DNA from: a virus
Length of the DNA: 34,933 nt
Strand: one strand, 5' to 3'
Virus record (IMG/VR): IMGVR_UViG_3300025949_000063
Location: 1 to 34,933 of that record
Below are positions 7,970-14,770 of the stretch, in pieces. A program made the position numbers and the translations under genes. The first letter of the stretch is position 1. The number at the start of each line of letters is the position of its first letter. The notes under the pieces were generated by a model, which was given only the letters and a program-made list of their open reading frames with translations, did no database searches and was not told where the DNA came from.

Positions 7970-8776
7970 CTAGCCGTAATCCGCCGCAGTTAGGCCGGCA
8001 AGTGGGTTGGATTTGCTGCCACCATAGGCGCTATCCAGAAACGTGCCGCCTCCATAGGAGGGGCTTCCGCCGAAGAGACTACCTACAGCGCTGCCCACGC
8101 CGCCAAAACCAAGGCCGCCGCCCAGTGCGCCGCCAAGGATCGACCCGCCGAGATTGAACAGATTTTGCATGCCCTGCGTCTTGGCGTTGGCCGCTGCAAT
8201 ATCGCCTTGCCCGATCGTGCCGGCCGAAGTCATGTTGCCGTTGTAAGCCGACGTATTCGCGCCGAGCTGGCCCGTGAGGCCCTGGCCCTGCATCTGAATG
8301 CCAGCGCCCTGAAGTGCGTTCGCTTGCCCCTGCGCTCCAAGTCCCTGCTGAGAGATGCCAAGGAGGCGTGAAAGCTGGTCGCCATAGGTCTTATCGGCCA
8401 GGTTCGTTGCGTATCCCGTCAGGGCCTTGCCCTGCTTGCCAGAGAACAAATTCCCGTTTGCAAGCGCTGAGTGATCAAGTGCCCTGGTGCCTTGGGCCAG
8501 ATCGAACTGATAGCCCGGCAACGAACTAACGCTTGAGGGGTTGGCAAGAAGCTGTTGGACCGCCGTATTGGCGCCCTGCCCCGTATTGATCCATGGTGCA
8601 TAGCTGGCCGAGAGCCCGCCCAAAGACGAGCCGAGCCCGGCGAATTTATCCGCGTAAGCCTGACCCTGGCCCTGCAGGACGCTGGTCGCAGCCTGTTGCT
8701 TGGCGTAGGTATCGGCCGCAGCCGCCTTTGCTGCGTCGGCACTGGTATTGCCGAGCAAATCATCTAGGAAGCCCAT
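7970..8776 (-). CDS. DNA transfer/ejection protein, P22 gp7-like
   Basis: This 268-aa protein is rich in glycine, glutamine and alanine. The segment LPGYQFDLAQGTRAL (about residues 86-100), followed by glutamine/glycine-rich repeats and a very glycine-rich C-terminal third, is a pattern I know from phage DNA-transfer or injection proteins in P22-like genomes. It begins MGFLDDLLG, also common in that group. It probably sits inside the capsid and leaves first during infection. It is followed by two larger ejection proteins. Confidence 0.7.
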   Translation of the reverse strand: MGFLDDLLGNTSADAAKAAAADTYAKQQAATSVLQGQGQAYADKFAGLGSSLGGLSASYAPWINTGQGANTAVQQLLANPSSVSSLPGYQFDLAQGTRALDHSALANGNLFSGKQGKALTGYATNLADKTYGDQLSRLLGISQQGLGAQGQANALQGAGIQMQGQGLTGQLGANTSAYNGNMTSAGTIGQGDIAAANAKTQGMQNLFNLGGSILGGALGGGLGFGGVGSAVGSLFGGSPSYGGGTFLDSAYGGSKSNPLAGLTAADYG

Positions 8777-8781
8777 AGAGC

Positions 8782-8955
8782 CTACTTTTTGTTGAGATCG
8801 TTGAGGAGGATGTTAAAGCGCGCGATCAGATCAGCGAGTGACGCTGCGCCATCAACCGGCGTGGTGTTGGATGGAAAGCGGCTTTCAATCATCTGCAAAT
8901 AGGCGATCATCGGCTGAGACAGGTTCTCGCCGGCCGGTAGTTGTGAATTGGCCAT
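8782..8955 (-). CDS. 57-aa head-region small protein
   Basis: The frame runs from ATG 8955-8953 to TAG 8784-8782. The predicted protein begins MANSQLPAGENLSQPM and ends LLNDLNKK, with a helical hydrophobic pattern in between. It starts at the last base of the gp10-like gene and ends 5 nt before the gp7-like ATG, filling the gap exactly, which supports its reality. Its function is unknown. It could be a small virion or assembly protein. Confidence 0.6.
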   Translation of the reverse strand: MANSQLPAGENLSQPMIAYLQMIESRFPSNTTPVDGAASLADLIARFNILLNDLNKK

Positions 8956-9746
8956 TATGGTTTGATCAGTCGAATGTTGGCGGATATGCCGACAATGCCG
9001 CGAACAACCGGATCGGACACCCGCAACCGAAACATGATGCCCTTGTCCTCGAACTTGCCGATTCTGCGGGTTCGGATGCGCTTGACCTCGCCGCCCTTGC
9101 CAAGCTTCAACTGGCGGTTTCCAACAAAGGTCTGGCCACCATCCTTGGACCAGGACAGCATCAGGATTGGGTCATAGCCCTGATCGGTCGTCAGCGTCGT
9201 CCCTACGCCAGTCGCTACATCGATATGAAGGGCGTCTATAATGCCGCCCATCCCGGCCACACCATGAATAAACGGCGTATCCATGCCCCAGATCATGGTC
9301 CCACTGTCTTCGGTATAGGTGTCCTTGTCGAGATAGAAAAGCTTGCCGGACTGACTGTCTCCAACGATCGTCTTGCCGAATGCCCGGACAGCATTACAGG
9401 CCCGCCAGTAGTTCAGCCCGTAGCTCGATCGTTCATGCCAGAACTGATTAGCGGCATCGTAGGCCACCGTGTAGCCCGTGCTGGTCCAGTTCGCGAAGGA
9501 ATGGCCTTCAAACGAATAGGGCAAGCTCTGGATGTTCTCCCGGTTGGCATCGCCCTCCAGGAATCGTTCAATGCCATGAGTGGAAATGCGCGTCGGCTGA
9601 TACCCATTCATCCGGCAGAAGAGATTATCTTCACTTGGAAACATCAGCGTATTGTCGCATTCGACAACCGCGAGCGGCGCAACCAAACCCTTCTTTGAAA
9701 CAGAGCCACCGATCAGGGAAAACGGCAAATCAAGATCGCCCGTCAC
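8955..9746 (-). CDS. packaged-DNA stabilisation protein gp10-like, C-terminal fragment
   Basis: The 263 residues shown here start at a GTG but have no ribosome site. They are in exactly the same frame as the upstream fragment at 9825-10415, from which they are separated by one TAA and 26 further sense codons. Those codons read IKANGSDVIFF and QSIEPW, which clearly belong to the protein. Together they give about 487 codons, close to P22 gp10 (472 aa), the tail accessory factor that plugs the portal and holds packaged DNA. Motifs such as GHSFANW, HERSSYGLNYWRAC and GNRQLKLGKGGE fit this beta-propeller-like family. As written, the C-terminal half would not be made as part of the whole. Confidence 0.75.
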   Translation of the reverse strand: MTGDLDLPFSLIGGSVSKKGLVAPLAVVECDNTLMFPSEDNLFCRMNGYQPTRISTHGIERFLEGDANRENIQSLPYSFEGHSFANWTSTGYTVAYDAANQFWHERSSYGLNYWRACNAVRAFGKTIVGDSQSGKLFYLDKDTYTEDSGTMIWGMDTPFIHGVAGMGGIIDALHIDVATGVGTTLTTDQGYDPILMLSWSKDGGQTFVGNRQLKLGKGGEVKRIRTRRIGKFEDKGIMFRLRVSDPVVRGIVGISANIRLIKP

Positions 9747-9824
9747 GCGCCACGGCTCAATTGATTGATGGCTGAAGAAGATAACATCCGACCCGTTCGC
9801 CTTGATCCGCGTAGCTTGTCCGCA

Positions 9825-10415
9825 TTACTGCTCTGCGGTCGCAAAATCGAGCGGGTCAACGGTCTGGGTTTGGTTGATCGAGGAAAAGAAGAACTGCCCC
9901 GTCGCCATTCCGTAAAGCGTGTAGCCCGAGACATTTTCGGAAGCGATCGGATCATCTGTTCCATTAAGAAACGTGGTGGTATCGACCTGCTTGACGACAT
10001 CGCCCTGAATGTAAAAATCGCCTGCATCGCAGTGAATATTGATCTGGGGCGGGTCCGCTTGGTTGCGGCTCATCTGCACCTGATCGATGCCGGGCAGCGT
10101 TCCTATCCGCGACGCCGAAAGAGTGAAGGGGCTGTCACTCGTCTTGACATACTTATAGACACCCGAGGCATGAACCACATAACCGGCCTGAAGGTCATCC
10201 AGAAAGATATTGCCACGGTTGGCCGTCGTTGTGACCGTGCAGCACGGCACCATACCGGGACAGGGCAGAACAGCCAGAGGTGCCTTTGCATCGTTTCCCT
10301 GTTGCTCCGCATAGGCATTGAGAAGCCGAGCTGAACCGGCAAAGGTATATCGGGCAGGATCGGACCGGAACGCTAATTGAACCTGGTGTGGTGGTGGACC
10401 GCCCTTGGTCGCCAT
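9825..10415 (-). CDS. packaged-DNA stabilisation protein gp10-like, N-terminal fragment
   Basis: This 196-aa fragment starts at ATG 10415, which overlaps the stop of the gp4-like gene. It contains the segments RLLNAYAEQQG and LPCPGM and ends DPLDFATAEQ before TAA (9827-9825). In P22-type gp10 proteins a DFATAE-like phrase is followed by an acidic/basic run and then the next blade. Here the expected continuation (NADKLRG) is encoded in the +1 frame across 9807-9827, after which the original frame resumes. A one-base insertion and a one-base deletion therefore best explain the break. It may be real decay or a sequence error. Confidence 0.75.
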   Translation of the reverse strand: MATKGGPPPHQVQLAFRSDPARYTFAGSARLLNAYAEQQGNDAKAPLAVLPCPGMVPCCTVTTTANRGNIFLDDLQAGYVVHASGVYKYVKTSDSPFTLSASRIGTLPGIDQVQMSRNQADPPQINIHCDAGDFYIQGDVVKQVDTTTFLNGTDDPIASENVSGYTLYGMATGQFFFSSINQTQTVDPLDFATAEQ

Positions 10416-10813
10416 CAGAGTGTCGAGGACGCCGTGTAGGGCATCCAGCCGCGGCCCGTGGATTCATTCGAGGACGCCAGAAGCGGCATCGAGCCCCGAG
10501 GCGCTGCCATCACGATCAATCGCGATTCCGAGGCGTCGATAAGCTGAAGCATTTCGGCGTGGGTGATAAGCCCGTTCTTGAACTGGATCGGGAGCGAGCA
10601 ACGCAAAGCCAGCTCAACAAAGTACTGATCCGGTATCTCAACCTCGGAGCCGTTCCAGATGGGAATGCCGATGGTTGAAAGCATCTGGATAACAGAGCTA
10701 TTGGAGCGGGTTGCGTCGGCAAATTCGGAAGCCGAGAGTGTTCCATCGATTTCAACCACGCCGGCGGATTTGAGGGTTTCCGTGGCGAGATCGGTTTCGG
10801 TGTAGGTCGTCAT
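10415..10813 (-). CDS. tail accessory factor gp4-like (head completion)
   Basis: This 132-aa helical protein contains ETDLATETLKSAGVV and later EVEIPDQYFVELALRCSLPI. The pattern matches P22 gp4-type tail accessory factors, in which an N-terminal repeat of helices is followed by a conserved P-x-x-Y/F-x-x-x-L segment. gp4 binds the portal ring and begins tail assembly, followed by gp10, and the next gene downstream is indeed gp10-like. It is shorter than P22 gp4 (166 aa), and the lysozyme activity reported for P22 gp4 cannot be assessed. Its start overlaps the DUF115 gene by 4 nt. Confidence 0.7.
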   Translation of the reverse strand: MTTYTETDLATETLKSAGVVEIDGTLSASEFADATRSNSSVIQMLSTIGIPIWNGSEVEIPDQYFVELALRCSLPIQFKNGLITHAEMLQLIDASESRLIVMAAPRGSMPLLASSNESTGRGWMPYTASSTL

Positions 10814-11691
10814 GCGGCATCAAGCCCGAACGCTTCGAGATTATCCGCCATCGCCATCGCGCCCGAAACCTTGTTGTCCTTGTAGGCCGGAGAGACCACG
10901 AGCGATTTTTCCTTGCCGCCGAAGAGGTCAACCAAGCCCTGCGACATCCACAAAACCTGATATTCGGGATTTTGCACCATGGCGGTTAGCAAGCCTCCGT
11001 CCTCGTTCGACAGGAACTCAGGCAAGTCGCGGATGTATTGGGAAAGGCCAATCGCCTGCAAGAACAGATCTGGAGCCGTCAGAAAGTCATGATTGCCGCA
11101 GCGGACAATCATTTGTTCTTTCCGGTCCTCGTCCATGTAGGCATGAGACTTGTTCGGCAGATAGGACGACTCGCAGCCGAAGAACTTGACGCTGCGGTAT
11201 CCCATCCGGATCGCAAGATGCGGGGCACATGAGGCAGTCGAGGCCGCCCCAGCAATCCCGCCATTCTCCTGATCGGTATCGAACGTGTAGACTTCGGTGC
11301 CCTTTAGAACCTCGAAGACATCCGGATCGCAACTGATCTCCACGATAGCCTTGTCCGCCATCGCGGCCCATTGCTTGACGATCGGATGCGGATCACAAGC
11401 GAAGAACGTCGCTTTGATACCGCGTTGCCGGCACCAATCAAATGCCCCATTTATTGCCCATATATCTCCGTCGAAGTTCCTGATTTCTTCGAAATTTCCA
11501 TCAATCGATGGACCGCCGCCGATCACGGCAAGCCGTGTTTTGTCCGTTTGCCATGATCGGTAGGTTTTGAGACCGAGCTTTTTGTTCTGCTCGGCATTGT
11601 CCTGCACTTTCTCGATGGAAACCGGAAGTTCGCCCGTGATATCCAGTTCAATGGATGAACCGACCAGCGTTCCACCGAGAATAGTGTACAT
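10810..11691 (-). CDS. DUF115 / MptE-like enzyme (Maf-type transferase relative)
   Basis: This 293-aa protein carries the signature region of DUF115 (MptE-like) proteins: a beta strand and glycine loop LAVIGGGPSID (about residues 54-64), then DIWAINGAFDWCRQRGIKATFFACDP and the later core KFFGCESSY. Relatives include archaeal 6-hydroxymethylpterin pyrophosphokinase and the Maf proteins that glycosylate flagellins. Here it lies between the decoration-like and gp4-like genes in the capsid operon. It may modify a virion or host surface molecule, or use a nucleotide substrate. The residues C-terminal to about 240 are less typical. Family call fairly firm, substrate unknown. Confidence 0.7.
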   Translation of the reverse strand: MYTILGGTLVGSSIELDITGELPVSIEKVQDNAEQNKKLGLKTYRSWQTDKTRLAVIGGGPSIDGNFEEIRNFDGDIWAINGAFDWCRQRGIKATFFACDPHPIVKQWAAMADKAIVEISCDPDVFEVLKGTEVYTFDTDQENGGIAGAASTASCAPHLAIRMGYRSVKFFGCESSYLPNKSHAYMDEDRKEQMIVRCGNHDFLTAPDLFLQAIGLSQYIRDLPEFLSNEDGGLLTAMVQNPEYQVLWMSQGLVDLFGGKEKSLVVSPAYKDNKVSGAMAMADNLEAFGLDAA

Positions 11692-11693
11692 GC

Positions 11694-11975
11694 TTACGCG
11701 CCTACCTTGTGTAGGTTGTAGTCACGCAGCACAGCGCGGATCTCCGCGACCGCATCAATCAGGTTGCCCATCTGGGTGGAAACCACACCAAACGAGTTGC
11801 CGGTCACGATCGAAAGTCCGGTATTGATGAAGATCGAGAGAGAGACGGACAAAGCCGCAGACGCACGGCGGGACGTAACAGTACCACCGTGGAATGCGAT
11901 GAGGTCAGTCGCGGACTGACCGAGGGAGGTCCCGAGGGGACCGCCATCCGAGAGTTGCTTGATTGAACTTGCCAT
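11694..11975 (-). CDS. small capsid decoration or head-fibre-like protein
   Basis: This 93-aa protein has the phrase LGQSATDLIAFHGGTVTSRRA, similar to a short motif (LGQSxTDKIGFYGxTP) often found in minor phage structural proteins. A hydrophobic beta segment and a helical end (DAVAEIRAVLRDYNLHKVG) follow. It lies directly after the coat gene, where decoration or head-fibre genes are often found. It probably binds the capsid or forms a trimeric fibre. The call rests on motif and position. Confidence 0.6.
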   Translation of the reverse strand: MASSIKQLSDGGPLGTSLGQSATDLIAFHGGTVTSRRASAALSVSLSIFINTGLSIVTGNSFGVVSTQMGNLIDAVAEIRAVLRDYNLHKVGA

Positions 11976-12001
11976 GAGTTAGGCTCCTTTCAGGTTATGG
12001 G

Positions 12002-13243
12002 TTAGGTGCCGCTCAGGCGCGTTGCGAGGCGAGGGTCAAGGGCAGTAAACCCGTAGAGCATATCCAAACGCCACGTACTCACGTCGTTCACGCCGTCATA
12101 GACGGGAATGACACGGACGCTCGTGCCCTCGAAGCTCTCACGACCCACGTCAACGGCGCCCGGAGGCTTCACCAGCGGCACGCTCACCAGTGCAAAGGCA
12201 TTCTTATGGAACACCATGTTCTGGCGATACGAGGTCGAGGCAGAACCCACCACCACGATCGCCTGACCGTTGAGGTCGGTCGAGGTGGTCGAGATGTTCT
12301 GGAACGCGCCCGACCAGATCAGAGCCGGCGAGATGGTCAGAGACACCGAAGAAGCCACCGCCGTCGCATCCGCGGTCACAGTGAACTGCTTCAGGAACGA
12401 GAGCTTAGCCTTCGTCACCGGATTGACCGCGAACGCCGTGGCAATCGTGATGATGTCGCCCTTCTTGAAGGTATCGGTCGAACCAGCGGTTGAGACCGTG
12501 ATGGGCTGGGTGTTGGTATCCTTCACCGACTCGTAAGTCGTGGTCGAAGTCGTGATAGAAGCGCCAACCGTGTGGCCAGTGGTCGCCCGAGTGCCCGTGG
12601 TGTGGGTCGGGACGTTCTGCGCCATGTATGTATCGACGCCGCCGATCTCACCGAGATTGCGGTTGCGATAAGCCTGCCGAGCTTCACCCTGCATGAACAA
12701 TGCAGTCTGAGAACCCAACATGCCCCAGTAATCTGCAGGGCTCAGAACCGAGGAGCGCTGATCCTGCGGGACGCCGAACTCGTCGAGCTGCTGCGGGCCG
12801 AGAGCATAGTCCGCGAAGCTGTTGACGATCTGGCCGGCCGTACCAACCCACTGCGGGACGCTCGAATAAAGCGACATCAGGTCAACATCGACCTGGTTGG
12901 CAAGCTGCACCATCGCAGGCTTGATCACACGATTACTAAGGTCCTTGATGTTCAAGGTCAGGTCTTGCGACGTGAACTTGAAATCAACGCCCTTGAGCTG
13001 GTTGATCTGGATGGTGGTCTTGCCTTCCTTGATATCCTGCGCGGCAATCGTGGCGCCGCTACGGACAGTGAAATCGGTCGGCTTGCGGATCGATATCGTA
13101 TCACCAACGGTATAGCCATTGATGTTCTTATCGAACTCGTTCTCGTAACCTCGGAAGACCTGCTTGGACATCACGAGGTTGTTGTTCAAGATCATCAGCG
13201 CTTCTTTGGCGATGATGCTTGCGGTCAACGTATTTTGAGTCAT
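12002..13243 (-). CDS. major capsid (coat) protein, P22 gp5-like
   Basis: This 413-aa protein fits the P22 coat protein family in length (P22: 430 aa) and plan. It has an N-terminal helix (LTASIIAKEALMIL), a beta-hairpin extended loop with basic residues (GDTISIRKPTDFTV), a spine-helix region (DLSNRVIKPAMVQLANQVDVDLM), and a central threonine-rich insertion (about residues 225-330) in the position of the P22 I-domain. It ends with WRLDMLYGFTALDPRLATRL, matching the conserved end of the family. It would form the T=7 shell with the scaffold encoded just upstream. A good ribosome site, AAGGAA, precedes the ATG. Confidence 0.85.
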   Translation of the reverse strand: MTQNTLTASIIAKEALMILNNNLVMSKQVFRGYENEFDKNINGYTVGDTISIRKPTDFTVRSGATIAAQDIKEGKTTIQINQLKGVDFKFTSQDLTLNIKDLSNRVIKPAMVQLANQVDVDLMSLYSSVPQWVGTAGQIVNSFADYALGPQQLDEFGVPQDQRSSVLSPADYWGMLGSQTALFMQGEARQAYRNRNLGEIGGVDTYMAQNVPTHTTGTRATTGHTVGASITTSTTTYESVKDTNTQPITVSTAGSTDTFKKGDIITIATAFAVNPVTKAKLSFLKQFTVTADATAVASSVSLTISPALIWSGAFQNISTTSTDLNGQAIVVVGSASTSYRQNMVFHKNAFALVSVPLVKPPGAVDVGRESFEGTSVRVIPVYDGVNDVSTWRLDMLYGFTALDPRLATRLSGT

Positions 13244-13313
13244 AGAAATTCCTTCTGGCGGGGCGCATCACTGCGTTCCGCGCTGGGCTGTGCCGTCATC
13301 GCGACGGGAAAAA

Positions 13314-14105
13314 TTAGCCGCCCCAACCCGCGTTGCGCTTTGCCACGTACTCAGCCATGGAAGCGGTACTCGGATCGAAGTTGCCGGAAGCGCCGCCGCT
13401 TGGCGTTTTCACCGGGGCGGGCGCCTTGGTTGCTTTGGTCGGAGGTTTCGACAACGTATCTTCGATGCGAGCGATTTCCTTCGCGGCCTGAAGCGGAGCA
13501 AGAGAACTGATCTTGTTCGCGAGAATCGGATTTTTGGCGAGGTGATAGGTCAATTGAGGACCCACATCGCTATCCATCACCAGCTCACGAACCGCGTCGG
13601 AGAACTTCCCGCCCTTGGACACAAAGTCTTCGACAACATCGTCAAAGTCCTTGGCCTTGGTTTTGAAAGCGTCCGCGCGTTCATTGAAGTCAGACAGGAC
13701 TTCCTGGTTAAGGCGCTCCGCGTGGGATTGCTGCGAAGCCTTGCGGTCTTCAGCAAGCGAACCCTTGACGGCCTTTGCAGCCTCATGAGCGGCCATCGCG
13801 GCAATGTACTTGCCCCAATCGCCGTTGAAGTCCTCTTCCTTGGGTGCCTTGTCGTCAGCCTCGGTTTTCGTCCCAACTTCTTTGAGTCGGGCGTTGGCGA
13901 GTTGCGCTTCGGCAATCAAGGCCCTCCGCTTCATCCGGGAGTAACCGGATTCGCGTTTGGGCTTTTCTGACTCCTCAGTCTCTTCCGCTTCCGGCTGTTC
14001 GCCCTCTGCGGTCTCTTCCGTTGTTTCCGGGGTCTCGGTTTCCGCAGGCGCTTCTGCCAGCGTGGTTTCCGGGATAATTTCCGGGTCGTTACCTTCGCTC
14101 ATCAT
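13314..14105 (-). CDS. scaffolding protein, P22 gp8-like
   Basis: This 263-aa protein has a very acidic, glutamate/threonine/proline-rich N-terminal 50 residues. A charged helical body follows (residues 50-215), then a glycine- and proline-rich linker, and a conserved C-terminal element NFDPSTASMAEYVAKRNAGW typical of phage scaffolds that bind coat protein. It lies immediately upstream of the coat gene, as in P22. It would guide procapsid assembly and then exit. The gene is directly preceded by a short intrinsic terminator-like hairpin, so its expression may be attenuated relative to the portal. Confidence 0.82.
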   Translation of the reverse strand: MMSEGNDPEIIPETTLAEAPAETETPETTEETAEGEQPEAEETEESEKPKRESGYSRMKRRALIAEAQLANARLKEVGTKTEADDKAPKEEDFNGDWGKYIAAMAAHEAAKAVKGSLAEDRKASQQSHAERLNQEVLSDFNERADAFKTKAKDFDDVVEDFVSKGGKFSDAVRELVMDSDVGPQLTYHLAKNPILANKISSLAPLQAAKEIARIEDTLSKPPTKATKAPAPVKTPSGGASGNFDPSTASMAEYVAKRNAGWGG

Positions 14106-14114
14106 TTGTCCAAT

Positions 14115-14137
14115 AAAAAAACCCCCGAAAAGGGGCT
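14115..14137 (-). terminator. terminator-like hairpin in front of the scaffold gene
   Basis: On the minus strand the sequence is AGCCCC, loop TTTTC, GGGGG and then seven T residues. The stem is short (four GC pairs), but the T-run is good. It ends about 10 nt before the scaffold ATG. Another perfect hairpin, CCCGCG-TTAT-CGCGGG, lies at about 14150-14165. The 150-nt gap 14106-14252 holds no gene. Confidence 0.5.
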
Positions 14138-14252
14138 GTCATCGGGTTACCCGCGTTATCGCGGGCCTGCCGAAGCTCTGTGAGCTATGGACTGCTCAAA
14201 TTAGCTGGATCGAAAATACGGGCCGATCCGTGCCCATCGCCTAAAACGGCGA

Positions 14253-14459
14253 TTACGCTAGAGCCGCGCCCTTGAAATCGCACGTTTCGCAATGAATGTA
14301 CTTCCTTGGCGGCGCGCTGGGCAGAACCGCAGCGGGGCTGGAATCAAACAGCTCTTTCCCGCAGGACGGGCACGCAATGCCGTTTTTCTTGGGCAAGCCT
14401 GAAACGCGATAGGCTTCGGCCTTTATCGCGTCGTGTTGTTCAAGCGTGCGGAGCTTCAT
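14253..14459 (-). CDS. 68-aa zinc-ribbon protein
   Basis: This small protein has two CxxC knuckles, CPSC (about residues 30-33) and CETC (about 57-60), separated by a proline-rich loop, so it should bind one zinc ion. The N-terminal 25 residues are charged and helical. Its ATG overlaps the TGA of the upstream structural gene, so it is part of the late operon between portal and scaffold. The function is unknown. Nucleic-acid binding or a structural zinc protein are both possible. Confidence 0.6.
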   Translation of the reverse strand: MKLRTLEQHDAIKAEAYRVSGLPKKNGIACPSCGKELFDSSPAAVLPSAPPRKYIHCETCDFKGAALA

Positions 14460-14770
14460 CAGCTATTCGAGATAACCGAGAGCTTCATCAGCGCGCCGCG
14501 CGGCACACCAAAATATTCCGTCTGGTCAGCCGCCATGCGCCGCGAACTGGTCGTCGCCGCCGTATAGGTGCCGCTATTGTCAGGCAGCGTGAAATGAATG
14601 GAGCAAATCGCGTCCACGTGAACCCGAACAACGCTGCAATTGGGGTCAAAGGCAGTTGACTTGGTTTCGCTGCCGATCGTGAGCACCTGAGTCCCCAGAG
14701 AGGGTTCTTGCGCAATGTCGGAGCCGCTGACGCCCACACCGCCGAACTGAGTAAGGTATAAACTCGCCAT
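14459..14770 (-). CDS. small beta-rich virion-associated protein
   Basis: This 103-aa protein is rich in serine, threonine and short beta strands (VVRVHVDAICSIHFTLPD). It also contains the phrase ADQTEYFGVPRGALMKL, reminiscent of small head or decoration proteins that present a jelly-roll fold. Its start overlaps the portal stop and its end overlaps the zinc-ribbon gene, placing it in the packaging/head cluster. A virion decoration or assembly role is likely. I have no firm family. Confidence 0.5.
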   Translation of the reverse strand: MASLYLTQFGGVGVSGSDIAQEPSLGTQVLTIGSETKSTAFDPNCSVVRVHVDAICSIHFTLPDNSGTYTAATTSSRRMAADQTEYFGVPRGALMKLSVISNS

